Made by a program: the position numbers and the translations under genes. Below the pieces are notes generated by a model that ran no database searches, was not told where the DNA came from, and saw only the letters and a program-made list of their open reading frames with translations. This document shows, piece by piece, positions 42,415 to 54,600 of a stretch of DNA of 64,000 bases; within the stretch, counting starts at the first letter, position 1, and every line of letters starts with the position of its first letter. The stretch is taken from positions 1-64,000 of the forward strand of contig JADNRY010000260.1 in NCBI GenBank assembly GCA_015501585.1, in the 5' to 3' direction. This stretch comes from Rhodocollybia butyracea. Taxonomy: Eukaryota; Basidiomycota; Agaricomycetes; Agaricales; Omphalotaceae.

Positions 42415-44416
42415 CTAAACGGACAATGCGGTCAGAAAACAAGAGTAACTATAACGCTTGAAAGGAGTTACATCATCCCAAGGACACGCTGCTCCCATTC
42501 CTGGAATGTACCTATGAATCAGGTCCAAAATGTCAGATAAGTGAGAATAAGACAACTTGTAGGAACATACCAGGGATCCAAGAGAACTAGTGACTTTGGT
42601 CAGTTGATATATTCTGAGAGAGCCAAGAGGATCATACCTTATCAGTGCTAATCGTTCGATGTCAACTCAGTAAATATAGCGCACAAAGAAAGGAAACGAC
42701 ATACTAGTCCCAAATCGTTACCTAGCCATGGAACACATTAATATCCAAAGCCCTAGTAACCTTGAAAGAGAAATGACAGCTTACCCCGACACAGCCCGGA
42801 ACAGCGTTACACGCGGAAATAACGGTCGTATAATCTGTTTTTTGTTGGGCTAGGAGTGCATCCGTTTCAGGTAGCGTCATTCGGATGTCGAGCTCTGTAA
42901 CAGCGACTTCAACGCCCAATGCCACAAATTGCTCCATAGTCTGTTGAATCGTAGAGGGGACTTCGCCAACGATGAAATGAGATTCGAAGCCCACACCGTC
43001 GATGGGAACGCCGCGAGATTTGAGGTCCGAAACGAGTTGCAGCATCGCAGCTGATTTTGCACCTATATGCGCATCTATTTGTTAGTAGATATTCGGGCCT
43101 GCCGATGGGATATTGACCAGTAGACTCAATATTGTAGTCGTTGATCTATAGATGCAAAAATCAGGACTCAGGAAAAATTCAACCCAGAATGAGGTCGACC
43201 CACGTAAAGTTTTGCGTTGGGGTCAGCAGCACGAGCAGCAATAAGAGCAACATCCACGAAAGATGAACCCATTGTGTTGAAGAACACGTCCTGTCGCCAA
43301 GTACCGTCGTCATTGAAAGGTTCTTAGAAAAGGGGTAATTTAGTTGTCGTTCAGCTGAAATTGATAAACATACCGTTGATGATGTCCCAAGCGTCTGCAG
43401 AGAGCGATCAACTTAAAGAACATGCTTGACGATGAAAAACGTACAACTTGAGACGCATCAGCACCGAAGAACTACAAAGAAAGATAATGGAAGAACTTAC
43501 ATATCCCCCGCGTAGTGAGAGACCAAGGTACCGCAGTGGTTTTGCACAACAGCAGTCAAGGTTGCGTTAGTCCAGACGTCGCTAGTTACCCAGCTAGGAA
43601 GCTGGTTATACCAAACACAGTTGTGTCCTGCAAAGCACCTTGTCAGCAAACAGTTCAGCATTGGTCGCATAACAAACCTCGAAGCAACTGCGAGTTTCCT
43701 TGGGCTAAAGCCACGACTGCATCACCTCCTGAAAACGTAAAAGTGCCCTGTTCAGGCTCCGTTGCATCCTATCCCAATAAATAAGTTACTTTTGCAAACG
43801 GAACGACAAAGGTATTCTCACCCATTTCATGCTATTCCCAGGTGTGATCTGGCCGAAAAAGGCGTTGTTGCTGAGCATTGCAACGTAAGGCGCGTCAGTG
43901 AATTCTGGGTTGTCTGTGGCAGATCCAAAGTATTTCTTTCCAGCAGCTTTAGCGACTGTGTTAGTTTTTGCGGTTGAGGTTCCAGTGGGGAGAGGAGCAG
44001 TAGAGGTGCCTGTGCCGCCACTTCCCCTGAGCCGGTGGTTGTAGACTAGTCGTAATATGAGAATGGAGATTTCGGGACATCCAGAGGACGCTACTTACGG
44101 GAAGACACTGGAAGAAGTATGGGTTTAACTCTTCACAGACGTTACTGTAGGATGGTCAGTGTATATCGATATCTATGTGAAAAAGATGCCTACCCAGCTA
44201 CACATGTCTATAATTTCATATTAGTAGCAAATTACTCTGTAGGGAGACTAGACACTGACCGTTGGACCAGACCAGCCTATCCCTCCGCCTACAGAAGAAC
44301 CGACGTTAGGAAAGAAAAGAATCTGGGGGCAAGAGACGCGTACACTGTCCGAATTCTGACGACTGAGCAGCGGCAATGGAGACGAGAGCCAACAGCGAAA
44401 TGAACGAGCTAAGCAT
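42415..44416 (-). CDS. Secreted GH10 endo-1,4-beta-xylanase with N-terminal CBM1
   Basis: A gene with many introns (about 10 short ones). It starts at 44416 with a signal peptide ([18 protein letters not shown]). A fungal cellulose-binding module follows, spread over tiny exons ([14 protein letters not shown], then [14 protein letters not shown]), then a Thr/Ser-Gly linker. The GH10 barrel has [38 protein letters not shown], the acid/base motif WDIINEP (its Glu codon is split by an intron near 43325-43370), [19 protein letters not shown] and the nucleophile in TELDIRM (about 42878-42898). The C terminus has [12 protein letters not shown]. It should cleave xylan outside the cell during plant-biomass breakdown. 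All catalytic residues are present and I see no disabling break. Confidence 0.9.
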
Positions 44417-44877
44417 GGTAATTGGTTGTCGCAATTAAGCGTGTCGCTGGAGAATTCCCCGTCTTGCTTTTAACAGTGTTGAAAGCGGAACATTGTCGCA
44501 GAAAATGAGCTAAAAAAAGAAAGGGTAGTCGGAGAGCTTGGCAGGTACATGGTCATTTGGACAAGCACTACCTGAGGTGTAGTATATAGTAGGACGATGC
44601 CATCGAGAGTCACTGGCCATCGAAGTTCGTTCACTCGGTGTATCAGAGCGTATGAACTATGAGAAGTCAAAAAACATCGGGGACAATTCGGAAGTAGGTT
44701 CCACAGCTCTGTTGTTTTTTCGTGAAATATATAGACGGTCTTATGTATCCAAAGGTTGCTTGAATGACTGAGAGCTGTCGGAAACGGGAGTTGTTCTGCA
44801 CAAGCTGGCGCTAATGTGTGGTGCCCAAGCGCCGAGGTGATTATGAGGTCATCAACTCTCCTTTGTCGTTTCCCTTC

Positions 44878-45784
44878 ATGTTACGAATCAACCGTGTAGA
44901 TGGCTCTCCTTTTAGCGTATACCAAGCTCATCCCTCGCCCTCGACTACAATTCCCACTGACAGCGTAGACGTCCTCGACGAGTATGCGGATTCATCCCCG
45001 ATAAGTTCCTATGAAGTTCAGCGTACCACTCGCGGTCACGTGAACTACTCTTTGGTCCACCCTCTATCACCGCGATCACGCCTTTATGTACGTCTAGTCC
45101 CTTATTCGACTCAGAAACTATATACTCAAAATTTCGCTAGTAATCCAAAGACCGAATCTCGCAATTAGAGAAGGATGTGAAGGAGCTGAAACAAGAGTTT
45201 GCTAAACAGCGAACAGTTTTCGCTTGTTATGAAGTCGCTCAAAGACTTGCAGATGGTGTGTTCTTTTTAGACTTTACCATCCACTGCTGACACTGTTTTT
45301 CAACAGACGCTGATGCTTTGGTCGAACGAATCCTAACGACAACATCATCTTTGATGAACTTCCTTGTGCCCAGTTCTTGAGCTTACACTATGAAGAGCTC
45401 TGTGCTACAGGCCTGGTAAAGGGAGTCCAAGGCCTTGTTAACCGCGGCCTGTTTTCACGTGAGGTCCGTGAACACCTCTTCCTCCGCATCCGTGCACAAT
45501 TGTTGGCAGACAGCGACTCTTTGATCACCAGCTCTATCACTGCTAGTGATATCTGTGGGCTCATTGAACTAGCTGTTGTGTCGAAAGTGATGTCTCTCCT
45601 CCATGCACCCCTTTGTAACCAAAGTGCACATCCTGTGCCAACTTCTGTGGAGCAGCAGCTCTATGCACCAACACACATTCTGTCTCCATCTGGTTTCAAT
45701 GCCTTAGATACATTCTATCCAGATTGTATATCAGCATTGGACATGCTGTTTCCTCCTCCTCAAGATGTGGACACAGACAAATGA
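44878..45784 (+). pseudogene. Unrecognised gene, probably decayed
   Basis: Three parts suggest one former gene: an N-terminal frame from ATG 44878 (MLRINRVDGSPF), a short coiled-coil stretch (QLEKDVKELKQEFAKQ, about 45150-45255) followed by a plausible intron (45256-45307), and a longer C-terminal frame (DNIIFDELPCAQFLSLHYEE, to 45784). The coiled-coil exon does not connect in frame to the last part under any GT-AG choice I tried, which implies a frameshift near 45335. I do not recognise the family. Confidence 0.35.
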
Positions 45785-46399
45785 ATCTTTTACCTCAAAG
45801 TTGTACTTGGTCATAATTATTGCATATTATTGTATCTTTCCTTTTCTCTCTGTTGAATCCATATGAATGTTTCCTGTGCTCATGGTGCTTTGTGCTGAGT
45901 GCTTGCGCAGAGAGAGTTCTGAATCACAATTTTTTGGCCTTCCCTATGGTCTTCTATCATTGTTCATTGCTCATGTACATGCATTGACTGCAACAACACT
46001 GTCCAAGGAGCTGTGGACCACCTGTTCCCTCCACCTAATGATGTTGGCATGCAACTGATAGGTAGGTTTTCTTTCTCATCGTTGTAACCGAAAAGTTCAT
46101 TCAATAGACAAAGTTCATCCGAATGTAAATTGCTCTGTGCAAGCTCTGTGTCTGTTTATTATCATTACCAGCTACACTTTCAACACCGTTTTTGAGACGG
46201 ATACAGGCGCCGGATTGGACGCATGAGTAGTACTATCACGATGCTACTTGGATGCCATCCAGAATTCGACCTAAATTCGACATAGATGATTGCCTGTGCT
46301 CAGAAGAAAGCGCCAATTAAGCTCGCTTGCCGAGGTTGAGTCTGCCTACGGATGCCTAGCGCCCAATAAGCGCGCGGGGCTCAAACTTCAACGTTCAAC
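45785..46399. other. Spacer without a supported gene
   Basis: At about 46005-46055 another frame reads LFPPPNDVG, close to the LFPPPQDVD end of the preceding decayed gene. This hints at a duplicated fragment and nothing more. Confidence 0.35.
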
Positions 46400-47816
46400 A
46401 TGAACACCTCCACCAGCTCGCCCAAGCTAACAGGATCTGGAAGCGTTGAAAGTCATCTTTCTAAAGCTAATCAAAGGCTCCGAATACCAGGCTCTTGTGG
46501 CGATCCCCTATCACTGGATGCCACCAACATCTTACCGAAATACGTTCAAGATCTTCAGCCTAATCTGACGCGCTCAAGTTGGCCAGGTCCTTCTCTATGG
46601 TCTCTAGACATCTCTCTATGGAATGGTCCGACAGATAATAGTCCCGACGCGGCTTCCTTTCCTCGTCGCCTGTATTGTTGGATATTTTCCTGCATCAAAA
46701 TTATTCTGTTTCTCTACTGCTGTTTCTGCCTCTTTTACCCTCTGTTTACGGTTTACGACGTATTTCGCAAGTAAAATTAGGTTTCAAAGTGCATCGGGAA
46801 CTTACATTTCATTTTCTACAGAATCTTCGTCTCATATAGTCACAACAAGTTACAGGAATTCCTACCATCTGTCTGATACTCAAAAGCTGTCTCGCCTTCT
46901 ATCTCATAACACCCACCCTTTTTCCGTCAAACCTTTCGTCAAGCGTGGGTCAACTAGCAATATTTCAGAAACCACGCTGTGTCTCTGGGACTACCATTCG
47001 AATACCTCTCTCAATAACATCATTCAGCTGTCTTCGCACTGGAAAGGTATGTCCTTCTCTCATTGCAGCTATCTATACTCCTTGAATTTTCACGAAAAAG
47101 GCCCAATATCATTGGTTTTGTTCGTGTCGCCGCAACTACACTCTCCTCAGTTGGAACGATGGAAGACAAACGCAAACTTAGCGAACTTATCAGTGCATCT
47201 CGTTAGCAGCGACCAGAGGCTCGAATCGTTCTCACCAAATGTCTTCTTAAACCTAGCCCGTCTACTTGCACCTACCTCCCACGTCATGCTATATCCTGGC
47301 GACATATCCCTTGTGCCTACCGGGTTGACTACCAAAGCAATCAAACTCACCCATCCAGTTTCTATAGTCTCCTTGGATAGTCGAGTAACGTACCCTCCTG
47401 CTCCGCTGTCTCCTGTTCTCACCCTCCGCGACAATTCTCGGTGGTGTACGGAACGATTTACGTTTTCGAATTCTCGCAAGCTGAACTGGGATGAATGTTT
47501 GTGGCAATTCTGGCTCGATACCTACGATCGCATTGGTAGAATCAACGGAACTGTAAATGGAATCCAAGAAGAAAAAGCTCTGGGTATCTTTGCGGTATGT
47601 TGCCGTTCTGCTCAGAAAAATGCGGTCTCATTACCATATCTGTTTAGAAAACTCATCAGCAACAAAGTTCAAGACTGAAGGCAGAAATGTGCGATACGAG
47701 TTTGAAGCGGCTGGTCGTCATGGCTTCGAGGCACACAAAGCAAGAGAAACAGAAAGCTCGATGGTTGAAGCAATTCTGCGGCCAGGCAGGTTCTTGAACT
47801 TTTTCTTCCATAGATA
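46400..47816 (+). CDS. Glycosyltransferase family 49 (LARGE-like) protein, possibly decayed
   Basis: The first exon encodes a cytosolic N terminus and one hydrophobic anchor (CIKIILFLYCCFCLFYPLF), typical of Golgi type II glycosyltransferases. After a likely intron (about 46771-46820) comes a lumenal region with GT49-like phrases: LSSHWKG, a 53-nt intron (47048-47100), PISLVLFVSPQL, NLSVHLVSSDQ, and PNVFLNLARLLAPTSHVMLYPGD. The usual DxD-type site is not clear (YPGDIS stands in its place). The join between the first and second exons needs a frame change I could not resolve, and the C terminus splits over two frames after about 47560. The model is therefore tentative and a pseudogene is possible. 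Confidence 0.5.
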
Positions 47817-47939
47817 AACTTTGTTCACTTGGACGATAGGTTACGGAACTAGAAGATCCAGGAAAATGACCCAGTAATCGTCGGGCCGATCAACAACCAG
47901 CTCAAGAGTTTTCAGTCATTTCTGTACATGCAGTGTTTC

Positions 47940-48340
47940 TTGTTAATCAATGTGTCCTATTCGAGTCCCTTGGCCAGCGTCTGCGTATTTCGGACGATGT
48001 CTATAATACAATTTCTAAGTGAGCAGCGATTGGCGCGAATCGTCATTGCCAACGGTCCTCACATCATGCCATTTACTGGCAACACGTATCTCCTTGCTGA
48101 TTTCACCACCGAACCTCGTTCAACGGCAAAACTTACCAACCCAGTTTCTATAGGTCGCGCAGTATACCCTCCTGCTTCAATTTCGGCTTACACCTAGCGC
48201 CGCATTGGCAGAATCAAGGAAACCGTAAAGGGAAGCCAAGAAAACTGTCGCCTTCTGGATAGAAAATATAGCAAGCACGATGGGCGAAGGGATTCTGTCG
48301 TCAAGCGGGTTCTTGACAATGGTAGACTCTTATCCACCTT
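47940..48340 (+). pseudogene. Decayed second copy of the GT49-like gene
   Basis: The frame with LARIVIANGPHIMPFTGNTY and LTNPVSIGRAVYPPA parallels LARLLAPTSHVMLYPGDIS and LTHPVSIVSL...VTYPPAP of the gene just upstream. The following RRIGRIKETVKGSQE parallels YDRIGRINGTVNGIQEE. It lacks the N-terminal half and has stops, so it is the remnant of a tandem duplication running up to the end of the next gene. Confidence 0.6.
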
Positions 48341-48378
48341 GTGTGAAAACTGGAAGATCCAGGAGAATGATTTAAGCC

Positions 48379-51300
48379 TTAGGCGTCGCCTAGTAACTGT
48401 TTCTCCATTTCGCCTTCGTCAATTTCCTCTTCATCGTGATATGCTGCATAGACATTGTCGATATCGGGCCCATCTACAACCAGCTCCAAGAGTTCTCTTG
48501 CCATTTCTTACATTTAGTTGTTAATCAGTCGGTTCTGAATGTAATCACATCGTCGACTTACCTCGTATCCCCGAAAGCTCGTAACTTTTGTCTGAGTCGA
48601 GCCATTCAGGTATAGGAGCATAACTGAGTCTGCCAAATGTAACGATGAACATGTGCGTAACCCCATTGAACGGTCTCTGTGGCGCATTCTGTAGCTTTAT
48701 CTTGAGCCCGATCTCTGGTTGCACACTGAATACTAAATAGTGAAGCAAGTAGGTGGTTTGGTTTACTGAGCTTATAGTGCTGAAATATCGTAAGTTTTCG
48801 GGTGATCTGATCATGACAAGTGATAACGCACGAAGCGACAGTGGAAGGTGAAGAAACCAACGATTCATCTTCTTCCCAGATCGGAGAGGTCAGGCTCGTG
48901 AGGTATGACACGAGCGATGAGATAGTGGCATAGGTAGATGTGAGGGTAGCGTGTGCGTCCGGATGAGATTGGGATAATACCGCTAAAAGGGTCACGACAT
49001 TTTCTCGGAGGGTTACCGACTGGCCATGCGAACGTTTAGTAGGGCTGGAAAAGAGGGTGAGAACGTTGGCCAGCGTACCTCTGCCCCCTGTCGGTTCTGA
49101 TCAATAAGGAAGAAGCACAACCGGTCAAGTTGCGGGATCTTGGGAGCTAATGGCGCTTGGTTATTTGTTGCGGAAACAGGAAGGGACAGAAGAGATCGGG
49201 CCAAATGTGGATCTGTGGAGTGATAGTAAGAAAATAGCTCTGAGGATACGGGTATAGAATTGTTACATTTGCACATGAGGGTCAGTAGACGCGCCACACG
49301 CGCCAAGAACCAAGATGGTTGTGAATTGTTCAAGAGAACCATGAGAATTTCTTGGTTGCGAGCGATGAAATCCAGCCTATGCAAATTGATGGGGACTACA
49401 CGACTGAAGGTTTCAAGCCGACATACTTTTCTACCGCATCTTCAGGTGTTCTCCAACATAATGATTCGGCGAGTGATAATGCTTGTGCTGCCAGGAGAGG
49501 AGTATCATCGGAGTGTTTTTCAACATCAAGTTGTTGTCTGATGACATCACAGAGCAAGACGAGAATTCGGGGGTTGTTATCCTCGCACTGGTGTAAAACG
49601 GTCGAGATGAATGAAGGTTGTGAGTAGATCAAAGTGGATAGTAGATTCAGCAGCGGTATTAAAGGCAAGATCTATGATCTCATTAGGGCTGTTACAAGGT
49701 GAAATTGCTCCTACTCACCAAGTTTGATAGATTTAAGGCAATTGAGAGTGAGATTAAGCACCGAGCCACGACAGAGATAGCTCGCTCATAGTCGTCCTGG
49801 ATCGCGGTGCTAGCAATGACCTCCAGAATCCGGGAGATATGTGAAGAGTAATCTCCCGGCGCGCCTATAGCTACGGATTGTTCAGCTAAGAGTTGCAATG
49901 TGGGCTGAGGGTAGGAGGAATGTGTATGTGTTAACATAACACGGGTCAACTATGAAATCGTCAGGCAACGAGGGATTGTTGAGGAAAAATACTCTTACTT
50001 CGGCTTTCCAGTTAAAATGCGCTTCATCTAAAGACTCTTCTTCCTCTTCCTCCTCTTCTTCCCCGTCGTCCATTTCAATGTCTCCTCGATCTGGCCGTAT
50101 TGGAGAGCTAGGTAGTTCTTCATTCTTTGGAGACATCTTCTCGACTATCGGAGGAACGTCGATGTCCATCCCAAATCCATGGTCAGGAAATGCACTTTGT
50201 GCTCGTACAGGAGGAACTGAAGCGTTCCGTAGCTCGTCTGCAAAGAGAGGTCGGTGTATCTCTGGGCTTATGGCCTTCTCCTTGCCCAGTATCCGTTTCG
50301 GAGTCGATTCGAGGAAAGAATTTTCGAACCCGGGCAGCATTGCCGTTTTTCGAGACTTCTCTGGCGACCGGAATTGGGGACGTATCAGGGTCCTGATAGG
50401 TGTAGCCTCTGGAGGTAGGTGTCCTGATGAAGATGGACCAGCAGCGCGAGTACCCCAAAAAGGTGTCTGTGTGGCACCAGGCAGCTCACGAGTAACATTT
50501 TTTCGAGCTACAGACATTGGACCTTTCCTTGAACTTTCTAGTTCATGTTGCTATGAGATAGTTAGGATTAGGAAGCGCATGCAAGTGATGGAGCCATACT
50601 CTGAAAATGAACTGGGTTTTCATCCGTTCCATCTCTTCCTTCAAGTCGCGCTGCAGGTTAGTTTGCTTTGCATCCGCCTCATCTTTGGCTGTTTTGAGCT
50701 TGGATATTTGAGTAGCATGATCTTCGGCAGTCTTGAAATGATTAAGTTAGATACTTGATGAAGCTGTGATGCATATACCTTTTGAATGCCCCGCCGTAGT
50801 ACGGCAACCTCTCCAACTTTTGCTAAACGCGCTTCCTCGGCTTCCTTGAGAGCGGCACGTATCTTCTCATTTTCCTGACGAATTTCCTCGAGCTGTTTTT
50901 TGAACTGGTCAATTTCCTCGCTGATTTTTGGTGAAGGAGGAGGAACAGGAGAGGCCGGAGCAGGAGCAGGAGCAAGCTGACGGACAGGAGGAGGAGTAGG
51001 TTCATGACGAGTCACAACATGTGCAGGAAGAGTAGGCTGAGGCTGAGTAGCGGGAAGAGGAAGTACAGGTTGTGTGAGACGCGCAGAAACAGGCGCAGGA
51101 AAACGCTGCGGAGGCCGAGGATCATTATTTGGGGGTTCTGCCAATGCAGAAGCAATTTCTTCGAGTAATCGAGAGTTTCGTGGACGGACAGACGGTTGAC
51201 GAGATCCCGGCTGGTTACGATTGAAAGATGCCCTTTTTTGAACGGCAGTCGCTTTTGGTACATTTCGTGAACTGGTGGCCACTGGCTGCACGCGATTTGG

Positions 51301-51558
51301 CACGCGTCCTGGCGTCAATGAAGGCGAATTCTGAAAAGTATATGAATTTTGAACGACAGAAATTTCTGGAAGTTCATCGAGATCAAAAGAATTGTTGACT
51401 AGATGTCGCCATCCAGTTTCCAGTTTCTGTCGCTTTGCCGGGGGATTTACCGCTGTGGATTCGTGTTTTTTCTCGAGCAAATTCTTTTCAATCTGGTCCA
51501 ACGCTGCCAATGTCTGTTCGTCAAAGTCATCGTCTATGAAATCGTCGAAATCATCCAT
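48379..51558 (-). CDS. rad26: ATRIP/Rad26/Lcd1-like DNA damage checkpoint protein
   Basis: Starts at ATG 51558 with an acidic N terminus (MDDFDDFIDDDFDEQTLAAL), as in ATRIP-type proteins, where this part binds RPA. A proline-rich region follows, then a coiled coil (SEEIDQFKKQLEEIRQENEK and the next exon), another acidic run before 50000, and a long helical C-terminal half (LLAEQSVAIGAPGDYSSHIS, ILEVIASTAIQDDYERAISV, LLSTLIYSQPSFISTVLHQC) over several exons. The last exon ends at the stop 48379-48381 (LLELVVDGPDIDNVYAAY). In this family the protein recruits the ATR/Rad3 kinase to RPA-coated single-stranded DNA. Assignment rests on architecture more than on one decisive motif. It shares a 54-bp gap with UPF2, head to head. 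Confidence 0.65.
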
Positions 51559-51612
51559 GAAAGAAAGTTATAGAAGTCACATGTGATCGCCTTTTCTTGT
51601 TGTCAATCTTTC
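51559..51612. promoter_or_regulatory. Shared 54-bp region between the divergent Rad26-like and UPF2 start codons
   Basis: The two ATG codons face away from each other across 54 bp. At least one transcript must start inside this gap or within the neighbouring gene's 5' part, unless an upstream non-coding exon exists. Confidence 0.6.
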
Positions 51613-54600
51613 ATGGACCAAACCACAGGTTCTAGTAAACTCGACGATGAACGCTCTCGCCACGAGAAACGCGTTGCTCTCAGGCAACAAAACATGAATC
51701 CTGCAACAAAAGGCAATTTTGGCAGTGATTCTATCTTAGACTCCTTGCTCATTTCTCATCAGAGTCCTCAAAGCTGGATTCTTCATTGAGACGTCACACG
51801 GCTCTCATTAAACGGATGCGTCAGTCGATGGCTAGCGATAACCGTGAACAAATTATCAAAGACATCGACACATTATCGCTGGAAAAGTACTTGGATGAAA
51901 TTGTTGGAGCTTCTTTGGACGGAATAGTGAGATGCAAGACCGAAAGAGATGTGTGGAGCGCTGTAGAAGTATGTGGTATGTTTGCGTAGAACTTCACCGA
52001 TTGACCTTGCCTAGATCCTCTCTGCGCTTCATCGGCGGTTTCCTGCAACATTTACTCCGAACTTGGTCTCTTCATTGGCTTCTGCGTTGAGCGTTCCTTC
52101 TCGGGCCAGTCTTTCAAGTCTTACCGTCGAGCAGCGCGATAAGGAAGACTCATCTCGAGTCACTCGGCAGCGCCCTGTGCTCCGAATTTGTTCCGAACTT
52201 GCTTTGGTCGGAGTTGTACGGGATGATCCTGCACGTTCAGGAGGTGAATGGATCATGAAAGCATTGAAGGAAATGGTGGGCATTACATCTTGTTTGATAT
52301 CGTGATAAACTTATGCTCCTGCCAGCTTTCCAATGATCCGACTCTATCTTCCTTGCCCTTGCTGGCTACATTCCTCAAATCATATGCCTATCCCTTCCTC
52401 GGTCTCGCACCCTCCAATACTTCGAAGCAAATCTCCACCGAATCCGAACTCGGTTTATTGTCAGCCACTCAAATGGATGCTCCTCCATCAATCACCGATG
52501 AAGCAGAACAGTTGGTCGAAAAAGACATACGGGATCGCTTCAAGCGCATGTGTGAAGGCTATTTTGATAACGTATGCAAAAAACTGGCTATCGAACATAC
52601 GGTATGTGTTTATCTCATATTTTCATCGAGTCTACCTACCTCTGAATATCTCACAGCGCCTTCAAGAACAAGATCGTCGAAATCACGAGGCCTATATACG
52701 CTCGGGTGAAATATTCGAGGACAGGCAACAGGCATATGAGAAGATGACCAAAGGATACGAAAAATTACTAGCCAATTGTCAGCAGTGAGTATCGCGTTTC
52801 TCTCAGTTTGTCTATTCTCAACGTCTCCTAGACTATCCGAGCTACTGTGCCTACCACTACCAGACCTTCCTAATAACTCACGTAAAAACGATACTCTCCA
52901 GATCGGCGTCAACAACTCAAACGGTTTTGGTGGTGATGACTCGGAGGAAATATACCACGCGGGTGGCAAGTGGGAGGACGAAGAGGAGAGGAAATTCTTT
53001 GAGGAAGTCCAAGATTTGAAAGACTTTGTTCCTAAAAGCGTAATAGGGCTAGATGACGGAGAAAAGACCGTGGACGACAAAACGAGCAAAGCGGAGCAGG
53101 AACAAGAGGAGATGCGGAAACTTGATGAAGAACTGCAGAGATTGGGAGGTGAGAACGGTGTGGAACAAGAGATCCCTTCATCCGTCGACGAAGAAGAGGA
53201 CGAGTGCGTAATTCCAACTCTTTGGTCGTTACACAGGTCTCTAATTTATATTAGTGCGCCCACTCCGACCCCTGGTACACCCAAAGCGTCCAGCCCACTT
53301 GCTTCTCCATTATTGGCGCCTCAAGGGCCTTCACAGCTTCTTTCGGCCCTTCTCACTCGTCTTCCAGACGCCACGAATCGTACTCTAATTGATCAAGCCG
53401 CTGTAGATTTCGCGTTCCTGAACTCTAAAGCTGCTCGTAAGAGGCTTGTCAAGGTACGTATACCATTGATGAAAATGAACGTATTTTTCATCTGTATTTT
53501 CAGTTCCTTGGACAAGTACCCAAAAATCGAACCGACCTCTTGCCCCATTATTCTCGGCTAGTCGCCACCCTGAATCCGTACATGCCTGACATTGGTACTG
53601 AACTAGTCGCCATTGTAAGTACCCCGTTTCTGCGTGTAATAGCCTCCTCCGAAATGTGTTGCCTAGCTCGACGAGGAATTTCGCTATCTTCAACGCAAAA
53701 AGAATGTGGTCAAGGAGCTTTCCGAAGTACGAATGAAGGTGTGCCGTCCATCATAACCGAAACTCGCTAAATTGACACTTTTTAACAGAACATCGTATAC
53801 CTTTCCAATCTTACTAAATTCCGCGTTGTACCAATTCATTTGATTCTGCATATTTTCAAAGTCTGTTTGGATGACTTTTCTGGCATCAACATTGAAAACT
53901 TGGCTTTGCTTTTGGAAGGTTGTGGTCGGTTTCTGCTTCGCAGCGATGACACTAGGGAAAGGTTTGGAACCATGGTGCGTGTTGAACATCGGTATTAACA
54001 CAAAGTCGCTAGTATTCACTCAAATATTTCTAGCTGGAGCTCATGAGGCGCAAACAAAGTATGCAGCACATTGACCAGAGGCAGCTGCTGCTCCTCGAGA
54101 ACGCGTATTACCAGTGCAATCCACCTGAACGTTCCCCGCGTCAAGAGAAGCAACGCTCGGATATGGAACTCTTCATTAGGCATCTTATCTATGATGTCCT
54201 TGCCAGGAAGACTATTGACAAGGTGTTCAAGCTTATCCGCAAGCTTGACTGGGAGGATTCCGTAACCCGTTCGATCCTCTTCAAGATCTTCACCAAACCT
54301 TGGAAAATCAAGTTTGGAAATATTAGCTTGATAGCGATGCTCACCTACGATCTTCAACGATACCAACCGGCGTTTGCTGTGGCGATTGTCGATCAGGTGC
54401 TTGAGGACATCCGTTTTGGGCTGGAACGGAATGTGTATCGCACGAATCAGAGGAGGATGGCTACTGCCAAGTACCTGGGGGAGTTGTATATATATCGGTT
54501 GATTAGCTCGGGGATTATCTTTGATACGTTGTGGTCGATGGTTACGTTTGGACATCGTAAGTTTTTGGCTGTCTTCAATGTACACTCCCTAAAGTGTCGA

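Noticed and set aside
49952..50758. 268-codon plus-strand frame inside the Rad26-like gene
   Set aside because: It is the reverse of the Glu-rich and Pro-rich exons of the minus-strand gene, whose exons connect to a coherent protein.
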